The translations under genes and the position numbers were made by a program. A stretch of DNA of 64,000 bases from Nocardia sp. (GTDB lineage Bacteria > Actinomycetota > Actinomycetes > Mycobacteriales > Mycobacteriaceae): NCBI RefSeq assembly GCF_025465275.1, contig NZ_JAODNK010000005.1, forward strand, positions 24,427 through 88,426, in the 5' to 3' direction. The notes beneath the pieces were generated by a model. It saw nothing but the letters and a program-made list of their open reading frames with translations. It had not been told where the DNA came from and ran no database searches. This document shows positions 26,347 to 33,817 of this stretch, one piece after another (the first letter of the stretch is position 1; each line of letters begins with the position of its first letter).

Positions 26347-26391
26347 CGCTGCGGTCGGTGTGCGTGCCCAGCACGCGCACCGACCGCAGCG
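26347..26391. terminator. Strong hairpin after the three hypothetical genes
   Basis: CGCTGCGGTCGGTG pairs with CACCGACCGCAGCG, and the stem continues with six further pairs to a 5-base loop. It starts 49 bases after the last stop codon. The remainder of the 430-base gap to 26728 shows no gene; it must hold the promoter of the next regulator, but none is obvious. Confidence 0.65.
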
Positions 26392-26727
26392 TATCCACGG
26401 CGTGCCGTATGTCGGTACGGCCCGCGGTGGTCGATGCACTGCGGCACGTTCTGCGGGTCGCCCATCATCAGCGACCCGAGTTCATGCCGTCCCCTCCGAG
26501 GCATCCCGTGGTGGCCGTGCAGCGTTGAACGGCCCTGGTGAGCATCGCTAGTGAGGAGCCCGTGCGTCAATCTGGATCCCTGTCCCAATTTGTCCCACTT
26601 GCACGGGTTGCGATAGTGGCCGGATGGTCTATGGAGTGCGTGCGAAGTCAAGCGAACCGCGCGGTAGGTTTGGCTCCGGCGGAACGCAACAGCGACATCG
26701 GATATCGGATCGGCAGGAGTAGCGAGG

Positions 26728-27462
26728 GTGGTCGAAGCACACTCGGCAATCGCGGGTGTCGTGCGGGTACGACGGGAGGCGCTCGGTTTGTCCCGTGCGG
26801 AACTCGCACGGCGAGCGGGAGTTTCGGAGGCGGTGATCCAGAAGGTCGAGCAGGGCACCCGGCAACCCACTCCGACCGCGCTCGCCGCACTGTTCGAAGC
26901 TCTGGATGTGCCGATGCAGTACCGCGACCACGCCGCGAACGTGCTGCAGCCGGAACTGACCGATATCCCTTATGACGGTGAGATACCGGACCAGGACGAA
27001 CTGGACTTCCTGAACAGCCTGCCCTATCCGGCCTGCTACCAGACGGTCCCCGGACTCGATCTCATCGCGGCCAATGACGCCTACCTCCAGACTTTTCCGG
27101 GCCTGACACCCGGTGTCAACATCATTGCGTGGATGCTGCTCGACCCGATCGCCCGCCACGTCATGGGCGACTGGGAGCGCGAGACGCACCTCATGGTGTG
27201 GGCCTTCCGGCATATGGCCCCGGGTATCACCACCCCCGAGCACATCGAACGGATCACCGGCCTGTGCCGGGATGCGCCCGACTGGCAACGCCTCTGGTCG
27301 ACGGACATCCCGCCCGCCGAGATCGGCCTCCGCCCCACCCGCGTGCGTTCGCCCGAGACCGGTGAGTTCACGCATATGCAGATCCAGCTTTTCGGCTGCG
27401 AGTTACCGCGCCGGCCGTGGTGGATGTACGCCCTGGTGCCCGCGCAGGCGATTCCGGCCTGA
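26728..27462 (+). CDS. XRE-family regulator with MmyB-like domain, copy 1
   Basis: 244 residues from a GTG at 26728 with AGGAG about 7 bases upstream. The helix-turn-helix occupies residues about 8-62 (RVRREALGLSRAELARRAGV, then SEAVIQKVEQGTRQPT). The MmyB-like ligand domain includes FLNSLPYPACYQTVPGLDLI and MGDWERETHLMVWAFRHMAP. It is a close tandem paralogue of the next gene, 66 bases away. Targets are unknown; no oxidoreductase adjoins as is usual for the family. Confidence 0.88.
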   Translation: MVEAHSAIAGVVRVRREALGLSRAELARRAGVSEAVIQKVEQGTRQPTPTALAALFEALDVPMQYRDHAANVLQPELTDIPYDGEIPDQDELDFLNSLPYPACYQTVPGLDLIAANDAYLQTFPGLTPGVNIIAWMLLDPIARHVMGDWERETHLMVWAFRHMAPGITTPEHIERITGLCRDAPDWQRLWSTDIPPAEIGLRPTRVRSPETGEFTHMQIQLFGCELPRRPWWMYALVPAQAIPA

Positions 27463-27528
27463 CGGTAGGTTCGAGTGCCGGTGGCACGCACGAGAGTCAT
27501 CGGTATCAGGCATGAAGGAGCGGTCGGA

Positions 27529-28254
27529 GTGTTCGAGGCGCATGCGACAATCGCGAGTTTTCTGCGCGTGCGACGGGAGGCGGCGGGGCTGACGCGTGCC
27601 GAGCTCGCAGGACGGGCGGGGGTCTCGGAGGCCTTGATCCAGAAGATCGAACAGGGCATTCGCCAGCCCACCTCGACCGCGCTCGCCGCGCTCTTCACGG
27701 CATTGGAGGTCGAGTCTCCGTACCGCGAACGGGCCGCCAGCGCACTGCTGCCCGAACTGACCGGGCTGCACTACGGCGAGCTGGAACAGGCCGAGCTGAA
27801 TTTTCTGCGGACCCTGCCGTACCCGGCTTGGTATCAGACCGTTCCCGAGCACGACATCGTTGCGGTCAACGATGCGCATCGCCGATGGTTCCCGGGTGTG
27901 GAGCCAGGTGTCAATGCCCTCGCGTGGATGCTGTTGGACCCACGGGCCCGTGCGGTTATAGGTGATTGGGAGCGCGAGGTGCGCACCATGGTGTACGCCT
28001 TCCGGCATATGGGGCCCGGCGCAGCCGCGTCCGCCCGTGGCGAGGAGATCGCCGCCGTGTGCCGGCAGTCGCCGGACTGGGAGCGACTGTGGTCGGCGGG
28101 CCTGCCACCCGAGGGGGTTCCGCACCGCAGGACCCGGGTGCGGTCGCCCGACACCGGCGAGTTGACCGTGATGAACGTTCAGCTCTTCCGCTGCGAACTT
28201 CCGCGCCGTGAGTGGTTGATGTACACCATGACGCCCGCGCGCAGCGCCGAATAG
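27529..28254 (+). CDS. XRE-family regulator with MmyB-like domain, copy 2
   Basis: The start is taken at the GTG at 27529 (VFEAHATIASFLRVRREAAG), which has GAAGGAG eight bases before it and aligns with copy 1, giving 241 residues. An upstream frame to 27475 would add 18 unmatched residues. The helix-turn-helix (LTRAELAGRAGVSEALIQKI) and the domain block FLRTLPYPAWYQTVPEHDIV match copy 1 closely. The pair arose by tandem duplication. It is convergent with the F420-type oxidoreductase gene. Confidence 0.88.
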   Translation: MFEAHATIASFLRVRREAAGLTRAELAGRAGVSEALIQKIEQGIRQPTSTALAALFTALEVESPYRERAASALLPELTGLHYGELEQAELNFLRTLPYPAWYQTVPEHDIVAVNDAHRRWFPGVEPGVNALAWMLLDPRARAVIGDWEREVRTMVYAFRHMGPGAAASARGEEIAAVCRQSPDWERLWSAGLPPEGVPHRRTRVRSPDTGELTVMNVQLFRCELPRREWLMYTMTPARSAE

Positions 28255-28298
28255 CTCGCTACAGCCCGGCGCCGCAACGCCTGCCGGACAACCGTCGA

Positions 28299-28799
28299 TC
28301 AGTTTCCGGCCGAGCGGCTGAGCACCGCGATCGGGAAGGTCCGGGTGCTCAGCGCCCGGTAGGTGGCGAAGTCGGGGTATCCGGCGACCAGTGTGCGCCA
28401 ATGGGTTTCGTACTCGGCCGGCTCGGTCACCACGCGCACATCGACGGGCCAGTTCTCGGCGCCGACCTGGACGCGGGCGGTGGGGGCGGCGGTCAGGTTC
28501 AGCCACCAGTTCGGGGTGCCGGGGTGGCCGCCGTTGGAACCGGACACCAGCAGGTCGTCACCGGAGCGGATCAGCATGAGCATGACCGGGCGTGGTTCGC
28601 CGGATTTGCGGCCCGTGACGATCAATTGGAAGACCGGCTTGCCCTGCAGTGTGGCGAGCTTGGTCCCGCCGGATCGCGTGTAGATCCAGCTGTTCACGCG
28701 CGAATAGGTGCGTGCGCTCCAGCCGAGGTAGACGCTCGAGTAGTGATTGAACCGCCCGCTCATGGTGAGGGTGCCGGTTCCCGAATTCTTGCGTGCCAT
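28299..28799 (-). CDS. Deazaflavin (F420)-dependent nitroreductase-family protein
   Basis: 166 residues. The split-barrel pattern of the actinobacterial DDN/FDOR family is visible: RVNSWIYTRSGGTKLATLQG, VFQLIVTGRKSGEPRPVMLM, then GDDLLVSGSNGGHPGTPNWW and LNLTAAPTARVQVG. The GGHPGTPNWWLN block is the cofactor-binding signature. Such proteins use reduced F420 to reduce quinones or other acceptors; the substrate here is unknown. It is likely monocistronic. Confidence 0.9.
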   Translation of the reverse strand: MARKNSGTGTLTMSGRFNHYSSVYLGWSARTYSRVNSWIYTRSGGTKLATLQGKPVFQLIVTGRKSGEPRPVMLMLIRSGDDLLVSGSNGGHPGTPNWWLNLTAAPTARVQVGAENWPVDVRVVTEPAEYETHWRTLVAGYPDFATYRALSTRTFPIAVLSRSAGN

Positions 28800-28875
28800 C
28801 TGTATCCCAATGCTCGACGCGGTGTAACGCGGCTCACTTTACATACTGTCCAGTGAGTCGTCGGGTAGCCGGCGA

Positions 28876-29652
28876 CTACGGTGCGATCAGCTTCTGGATG
28901 GTGGCGTAGGACGGGATGCCGGTCGGGAGGGGCCCGGAATCGGCGACGGCCTGCGCGGTGTGCACGGCGGCGGCCAGGGCGGCTCGGTAGAGCAGGGAGC
29001 CGGTGCTGATGCGGCGCACGCCCAGCGCGGCGAGATCCGCGAGGGCGGGGCCGGTGGGGGAGAACAGAACATTGAGCGGTGCGGTGAGAGTCGAAGTCAG
29101 CGCCCGGATTTCGGTGGGGTCGGTGAGGCCGGGGACGAAAATGCCGTCGGCCCCGGACTTCTCGTAGGCCCGCACCCGTGCCAGGGTCGAGCCCGGATCG
29201 ATGCCGAGCCAGTACGTGTCCGTGCGCGCATTGACGAAAAGATCCGGGGTGCGGGACTTTACGGCGGCGATGAGCTCCGCGTGCGTCTGTGGATCGGCCA
29301 GCGCGTCATTGTCACGACTGTCCTCGAGATTGATGCCCGCTATGCCCGCCGCGGCGAGCTCGGCGCAGAACTCGGCTACCTCGTCGGGATCGGTGCTGAA
29401 ACCACCCTCGACATCGACGGTGACCGGGACCGGAAGACGGCCGAGTCGCTGTGCGAGCGTGAGTGTTTCGGCGCGGGTGGCGGCAGCACCGTCGGGCAGC
29501 CCCGCCGCCGCGGCCACCCCGAGGCTGGTGGTGCCGATGGCGGTGAAACCCGCGTCGGCGAGCAGGGCGGCGGAACCGAAGTCCCATGCGTTCGGCAGTA
29601 CCAGCGGGGCATCACGGTGGTGCAGACTGCGGAAGAGCTCGGTCTTCGTCAT
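28876..29652 (-). CDS. PEP mutase/isocitrate lyase superfamily enzyme
   Basis: 258 residues. The TIM-barrel start LVLPNAWDFGSAALLADAGF, the metal-binding VTVDVEGGFSTDPDEVAEFC and the INLEDSRD and FVNARTDTYWLG blocks are typical of the carboxyphosphonoenolpyruvate mutase-like group annotated as oxaloacetate decarboxylase or methylisocitrate-lyase-like. The catalytic KxxxC lid of true isocitrate lyases is absent. The reaction may be a C-C lyase or decarboxylation on a 2-oxo acid. It lies 36 bases after the LCP gene, possibly read from the same transcript. Confidence 0.85.
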   Translation of the reverse strand: MTKTELFRSLHHRDAPLVLPNAWDFGSAALLADAGFTAIGTTSLGVAAAAGLPDGAAATRAETLTLAQRLGRLPVPVTVDVEGGFSTDPDEVAEFCAELAAAGIAGINLEDSRDNDALADPQTHAELIAAVKSRTPDLFVNARTDTYWLGIDPGSTLARVRAYEKSGADGIFVPGLTDPTEIRALTSTLTAPLNVLFSPTGPALADLAALGVRRISTGSLLYRAALAAAVHTAQAVADSGPLPTGIPSYATIQKLIAP

Positions 29653-29688
29653 TGCGCTGCTCCGGTTTTCGGCGGTGGACTACACGGA

Positions 29689-31338
29689 TCAGTTCACGCA
29701 GGGAATATCCGAGCCGATGGTCGTGGTGACCGCCTTGCCATTGTCGGGGGCGTCGGTGGTGGTGGCGGCCGCGGCGGCGACCGCCTTGGCGGTCGTCGTG
29801 GTGCCGCCGGTGGTCGAGGCCGCCGGGTCGAGGGTTTCCGGAAGCTCGAAATCGGTGCCCAGGACCAGCTTGATATGGCCCGCGGTGACATTCGAGGACG
29901 GGCTGCTGGAAATGCCGCCGAGCATATCGGTGAGCTGCTGGGCGTCGGCGTCGGCGCCGGTGCCGTAGTAGATGACGGTGGAGGTGCCGTCCGAGGAGGT
30001 GGCATTGCTCACGTCACCGGTGGGAAATCCCTTGGCTCCCAGGGACTTCTGCAGTTTGGCCGCCATGCCGGGGGTGCCGGTGGCATTCACCACGTCGAGG
30101 GTGCTGGTGGGTGTGGTGCGGGGTGCGGCGGCGACGGCCGGCTGTTCGACACCGAACGCGCCGCGCACGGTCTTCTTGATGGCGACCGGATCGATGACGT
30201 TCACGTCTTGTCCGTCGACGGTGTCGTAGCGCAGGACGGGAAGGGTATTGAATTCGACCGACGGGGAACCCGCGCGGCCCACCGTGGTGATGAAATCGGT
30301 GAGATTCCACCCGTCCGACAGCACCACGTCCTTGTGCGCCACATCCATGAGCGCCTTGAGCTTGCCCAGATTGGTGAGCGTGCCGGAGTCCTTCAGCGAT
30401 TTGGCCACCGAGGTGAGGAAGGCCTGCTGCCGGTGCGTGCGGTCGAGGTCGCCATTGTCCAGGCCGTGCCGCTGGCGCACGAAGGCCAGCGCGTCGGAGC
30501 CGTCGAGATGTTGCTTGCCGGCGGGGAATTGCGCCCCGGAGTAGTAGCTGTCGTCCACCGCGTGATTGAGGCAGACATCGACGCCACCGAGCGCGGTCGC
30601 CAGATCGTAGAAGCCGGAGAGTGACACCTCGGCGAAACGGTTGATGGGTACGCCCGTGAGCGCCTTCACCGTCTGCACGATCGACGTGCGACCGGCTACC
30701 CGGCCCTGTCGCTCGAGGTCGACCTTGTCGGTGACGCCTTGTGCCTTGAGCTTCTCCTCGACCATGTACTTCTTCAGGCCGTACGACTCTTTGATCTTGG
30801 CGTGGTCGTAGCCCGTGATGCCGGATACCGGTACGTAGTCGTCGCGCGGGATGGAGAAGGCGACGATCTTCTTCATATCCTTCGGAATATGCACGAGGAT
30901 CAGGGAATTGGCGTTGTAGCCGCCTTCTGTCCCGTCGCCGGCGTGCAGCTGGTCGAGGATCTCCTTGGGCAGATCGTTGCCGTTGAGGTCTTTTCGAGTA
31001 TCCAGGCCGATGAGCAGGATATTGATATCGCCGTCGAGGCTCTGGTCCTCCGCGGCGATGCCACCGGATCTGGTGAAACCCTGATCGAGGCTGGTCTCCC
31101 CGTACCAGACGGCACCGGTGATGCCGATCACCCCGACGGCGACCAGCGACATGACACCGCGGCCCGCGTAGCGCAGTCGTTTCGATTGCGCGGAGGCCGG
31201 AGCTTCCGCGGCGCGGCGATGCGAATTCGGCCGGGCGCGGCGCGTGCGCCGGGGTTCGGTCGGGGGCGTCTCAGCTGACTTGCGCGCACCGCCGGTGGGG
31301 CGGTAAACGGGGAGCTGTTCAGTGTCGTCGTCGTACAT
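29689..31338 (-). CDS. LytR-CpsA-Psr (LCP) family cell-wall glycopolymer ligase
   Basis: 549 residues. A basic cytoplasmic region (about 1-58) precedes one membrane helix (VMSLVAVGVIGITGAVWY). The LCP catalytic domain runs from about 100 to 330, with LLIGLDTR, VAFSIPRDDYVPV, GVPINRFAEVSLSGFYDL and LDGSDALAFVRQRHGLDNGD. The Arg and Asp residues in these blocks bind the lipid pyrophosphate. A LytR_C domain (TLDVVNATGTPGMAAKLQ onward) and a Thr/Ala-rich tail follow. In mycolic-acid bacteria, LCP enzymes attach arabinogalactan to peptidoglycan. An ArgR-type box (31424-31441) lies about 86 bases upstream, which is unexpected. Confidence 0.92.
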   Translation of the reverse strand: MYDDDTEQLPVYRPTGGARKSAETPPTEPRRTRRARPNSHRRAAEAPASAQSKRLRYAGRGVMSLVAVGVIGITGAVWYGETSLDQGFTRSGGIAAEDQSLDGDINILLIGLDTRKDLNGNDLPKEILDQLHAGDGTEGGYNANSLILVHIPKDMKKIVAFSIPRDDYVPVSGITGYDHAKIKESYGLKKYMVEEKLKAQGVTDKVDLERQGRVAGRTSIVQTVKALTGVPINRFAEVSLSGFYDLATALGGVDVCLNHAVDDSYYSGAQFPAGKQHLDGSDALAFVRQRHGLDNGDLDRTHRQQAFLTSVAKSLKDSGTLTNLGKLKALMDVAHKDVVLSDGWNLTDFITTVGRAGSPSVEFNTLPVLRYDTVDGQDVNVIDPVAIKKTVRGAFGVEQPAVAAAPRTTPTSTLDVVNATGTPGMAAKLQKSLGAKGFPTGDVSNATSSDGTSTVIYYGTGADADAQQLTDMLGGISSSPSSNVTAGHIKLVLGTDFELPETLDPAASTTGGTTTTAKAVAAAAATTTDAPDNGKAVTTTIGSDIPCVN

Positions 31339-31423
31339 GGCTATGTCGAGTCTGCCGGAGGAGGACGTCGCTGTCAGATCGGCCTCTGATTATGCCGGAT
31401 TAAGCACCCTCCGGTGAATGAAA

Positions 31424-31441
31424 TTGCATAGATGTGCATAA
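31424..31441. promoter_or_regulatory. ArgR-box-like site between ridA and the LCP gene
   Basis: TTGCATAGATGTGCATAA here differs from the argG box at only three positions. As at argC and argG, TGAATG precedes it with a 3-base gap. It lies downstream of ridA and upstream of the LCP gene, both on the minus strand, whereas the argC and argG boxes read on the plus strand. Function is uncertain. Confidence 0.5.
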
Positions 31442-31457
31442 CAATCGCATGTGCGGC

Positions 31458-31865
31458 TCAGTCCTCGACGATGGCGATGGCGTCGATCTCGACCAGCATT
31501 TCGGCCCGTGGCAGGCCGGTGAAGACGGTGGTGCGGCTGGGCAGCACCGCGCCGCGGGTGTGTGCGGTGACGAATTCGCCGTACGCGTCGTTCATGACGG
31601 TGAAATCCTCACGCTTGGTGAGGTAGACGCGCAGCATCACCACATCGTCGAAGCTCGCACCGCTCGCCTCGACGATCGCCTTCACATTCTCGAGGGTCCG
31701 GATCGTCTGTGCCGCGACATCACCCGGGTACAGGTACTCATTGGTGACGGGGTCGACCGGACCCTGCCCGGAGACCTGGACGAAGGGGCCCTTGCGCACG
31801 CCCTGCGAGAAAGTGTGCGCGGGCGCGGGCGCCTTGTCGGTGCGGATGGCGATCTTCTGGCTCAT
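31458..31865 (-). CDS. ridA: RidA-family enamine/imine deaminase
   Basis: The start is taken at the ATG at 31865 (MSQKIAIRTDKAPAPAHTFS), giving 135 residues; the longer frame overlaps the regulator. The Rid fold is shown by FVQVSGQGPVDPVTNEYLYP, QTIRTLENVKAIVEASGASF and the C-terminal PRAEMLVEIDAIAIVED. RidA proteins hydrolyse reactive enamines and imines released by PLP-dependent dehydratases. The divergent operon encodes a PLP dehydratase-like enzyme (33818), so a role in protecting that step is likely. It follows iclR by 11 bases. Confidence 0.9.
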   Translation of the reverse strand: MSQKIAIRTDKAPAPAHTFSQGVRKGPFVQVSGQGPVDPVTNEYLYPGDVAAQTIRTLENVKAIVEASGASFDDVVMLRVYLTKREDFTVMNDAYGEFVTAHTRGAVLPSRTTVFTGLPRAEMLVEIDAIAIVED

Positions 31866-31876
31866 GGTCGGGCCTT

Positions 31877-32647
31877 TCAGTGGTCGGGGCTTGTGGTGCC
31901 CGGGCTCGGACTCCAGCCGAGCTCGGTGGAGGCGGCATCGGCGGCGGCGCGCACCTGCGGCAGCATGCCGAGTACCTGGTCGTGATCGAGCAGCATGTCC
32001 GGCACCGACATCGACAGCGCGGCGATGACGGCGCCGGTGCCGTCGCGAATGGGGACGGCCACACAGTTGATAAAGCTCTCGTGCTCCTCGTGGTCCTCGG
32101 CATAGCCTTGGGCCACAACGAGTTCCAGCTCCGCTAGGTACTGCTCGGGAGTGCGGATGGTGCGATCGGTGAAGGGCCGGTACTCGATACCCTCGGCAAT
32201 CGCGCGCCACTGTGTGCGCGGCAGCGCGGCGACGAGCACCTTGCCGACCGCGGTGCAGTGCAGTGCGGCGGGCCGCCCGATCCGCGAGTACATGCGGACG
32301 CTGTGGGTGGCGTCCAGTTTGTCGATGTAGACCGCCTGGCCGGATTCGTAGGTGGCCAGGTGCACGGTCTGGCCGGTGGCGGCATTGAGCGCGCTCAGGT
32401 GCGGCCGCGCCGCGATACGCACGTCGCGCCCCTCCAGTGAGCGATTGGCGAGCTCGAAAAGCCGTGAGCCCAGCCGGTATCGGTGCTCGAGGTCGTGGGT
32501 GACGAAGCGCTCACCCTCCATGGTCTGCAGTAGCCGCAGCACGGTGGACTTGTGCACGCCGAGCTGGGTTGCCAACTGTTCCAGGGACTTCGGCTCCTCA
32601 CCGAGTTGGGTGAGGATGGTGAGGGCGCGCAGCAGGCTCTGGCTCAT
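31877..32647 (-). CDS. IclR-family transcriptional regulator of the sugar-acid cluster
   Basis: The start is taken at the ATG at 32647 (MSQSLLRALTILTQLGEEPK), whose first bases overlap the kdgK stop as ATGA, giving 256 residues. The winged helix is SLEQLATQLGVHKSTVLRLL, then QTMEGERFVTHD. The effector domain has VYIDKLDATHSVRMYSRIGR, ALHCTAVGKVLVAALP and the C-terminal ALSMSVPDMLL. IclR proteins often sense sugar acids or keto-deoxy sugar acids such as KDG. Probable target sites lie in the divergent promoter region at 33730-33777. Confidence 0.9.
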   Translation of the reverse strand: MSQSLLRALTILTQLGEEPKSLEQLATQLGVHKSTVLRLLQTMEGERFVTHDLEHRYRLGSRLFELANRSLEGRDVRIAARPHLSALNAATGQTVHLATYESGQAVYIDKLDATHSVRMYSRIGRPAALHCTAVGKVLVAALPRTQWRAIAEGIEYRPFTDRTIRTPEQYLAELELVVAQGYAEDHEEHESFINCVAVPIRDGTGAVIAALSMSVPDMLLDHDQVLGMLPQVRAAADAASTELGWSPSPGTTSPDH

Positions 32648-33678
32648 GAGGGGACATTCTCGGGGATGGGCTGCGGCCGGGTGTAATTCATTTCCGCCCA
32701 TTCGGAAGTACTCGCGGCGGAGCGGGATTCGAGGGTCGCCAGCGGCGGCAGCTCGGCCACGTCCCCGGTGCCGGTGAGCGCGGCGGCGGCGCACAGATGT
32801 CCGAAGCGCAGCAGCTGCTCGTGTGGGCGGTCCTGCAGCAGTGCCGCCAGATATCCGCCCGCGAAGGCGTCGCCCGCGCCGATGCGTTCGGTCACGTCGA
32901 GCTGCAGGGCGGGGACCTCGAGCCGGACCCGGTCGATGTATCCGGTCACCGAATGCTTGTCGTTCTTCACGATCAGGTGGCGCGGCTGCGGGAAGAGAGC
33001 GCGCAGCTGCTCGGCGTCGCCGACTCCGAAAACCGCTTCGGCCTCGTCCGCGCCGAGGAACACCACATCACTGCCGCGAATGTGGCGGGCCAGGACCTCC
33101 TGCGCGGATTCGCTGCGCCGCTCCCAGAGGGCCGGGCGATAGTTCAGGTCGAAGCTGATCAGGCGCTGCCCGCGCGGCTGCGCGAGCAGGGCCTGCGTGA
33201 ACTCGGTGGCAGTGGGCGATAGCGCCGGGGTGATGCCGGTGAAGTGGATGACACCGGCCCCGTCGAGCAGTCGCGCGGCCGCGGTGAGATCGGCGGGGGA
33301 CAGGGCGCTGGCGGCAGATCCGGTGCGGTAGTACAGCATTCGGCTGGCCCCGGCGTCCAGATCGCCCGGCCGGGAGGAGCCGCTGCCGCGCTCCTTCACG
33401 TACACGCCGGTGGGCCGGGCGGGATCGACGGTGACGGCGGAGGTGTCCACGCCACGCGCACCGAGATGCCGCACCAGATACCGGCCGAAGCCGTCGTCGC
33501 CGACGCGGGAGATCCAGGCGGTCGGGATGCCGAGCTGCGCGAGCACCGTGGCCACATTCGCCTCGGCGCCCGCCGCACCGCGTTCGAAGGTGTGCGAGTC
33601 CTCCAGCGGGCCCGGCTGCGCGATCAGTACGGCCAATCCCTCGCCGACGGTGACCGCGCGCTTAGTCGCCTGGGTCAC
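32644..33678 (-). CDS. kdgK: PfkB-family 2-keto-3-deoxygluconate kinase (probable)
   Basis: The start is taken at the GTG at 33678, with AAGGAG six bases upstream, giving 344 residues. Ribokinase-fold marks are AAGAEANVATVLAQLG and the C-terminal GAGDAFAGGYLAALL with the catalytic Asp. The YYRTGSAASALSPADL block is typical of KDG kinases. It should phosphorylate 2-keto-3-deoxy-D-gluconate to KDPG, the substrate of the aldolase encoded at 36761. The divergent arrangement with the PLP dehydratase and aldolase genes supports this. A different sugar-acid substrate is possible. Confidence 0.82.
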   Translation of the reverse strand: MTQATKRAVTVGEGLAVLIAQPGPLEDSHTFERGAAGAEANVATVLAQLGIPTAWISRVGDDGFGRYLVRHLGARGVDTSAVTVDPARPTGVYVKERGSGSSRPGDLDAGASRMLYYRTGSAASALSPADLTAAARLLDGAGVIHFTGITPALSPTATEFTQALLAQPRGQRLISFDLNYRPALWERRSESAQEVLARHIRGSDVVFLGADEAEAVFGVGDAEQLRALFPQPRHLIVKNDKHSVTGYIDRVRLEVPALQLDVTERIGAGDAFAGGYLAALLQDRPHEQLLRFGHLCAAAALTGTGDVAELPPLATLESRSAASTSEWAEMNYTRPQPIPENVPS

Positions 33679-33746
33679 ACCAATCTCCTTAGAACGGTTG
33701 CGGCTTTCGGTCTTCGTGTGCAGAATAACCACGCATAAACACTATG

Positions 33747-33762
33747 TGCAACACGCGTTGCA
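33747..33762. promoter_or_regulatory. Candidate IclR operator between kdgK and the PLP dehydratase gene
   Basis: TGCAACACGCGTTGCA is palindromic at 14 of 16 positions. A second near-palindrome, TTGCAAAATACGCAA, overlaps it to the right and GCATAAACACTATGTGC to the left. The cluster lies centrally in the 139-base divergent promoter region. Confidence 0.55.
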
Positions 33763-33817
33763 AAATACGCAATGCTATTCGGCTCTGAATCGGACGTACG
33801 AAATCGGAAGGAATGCC

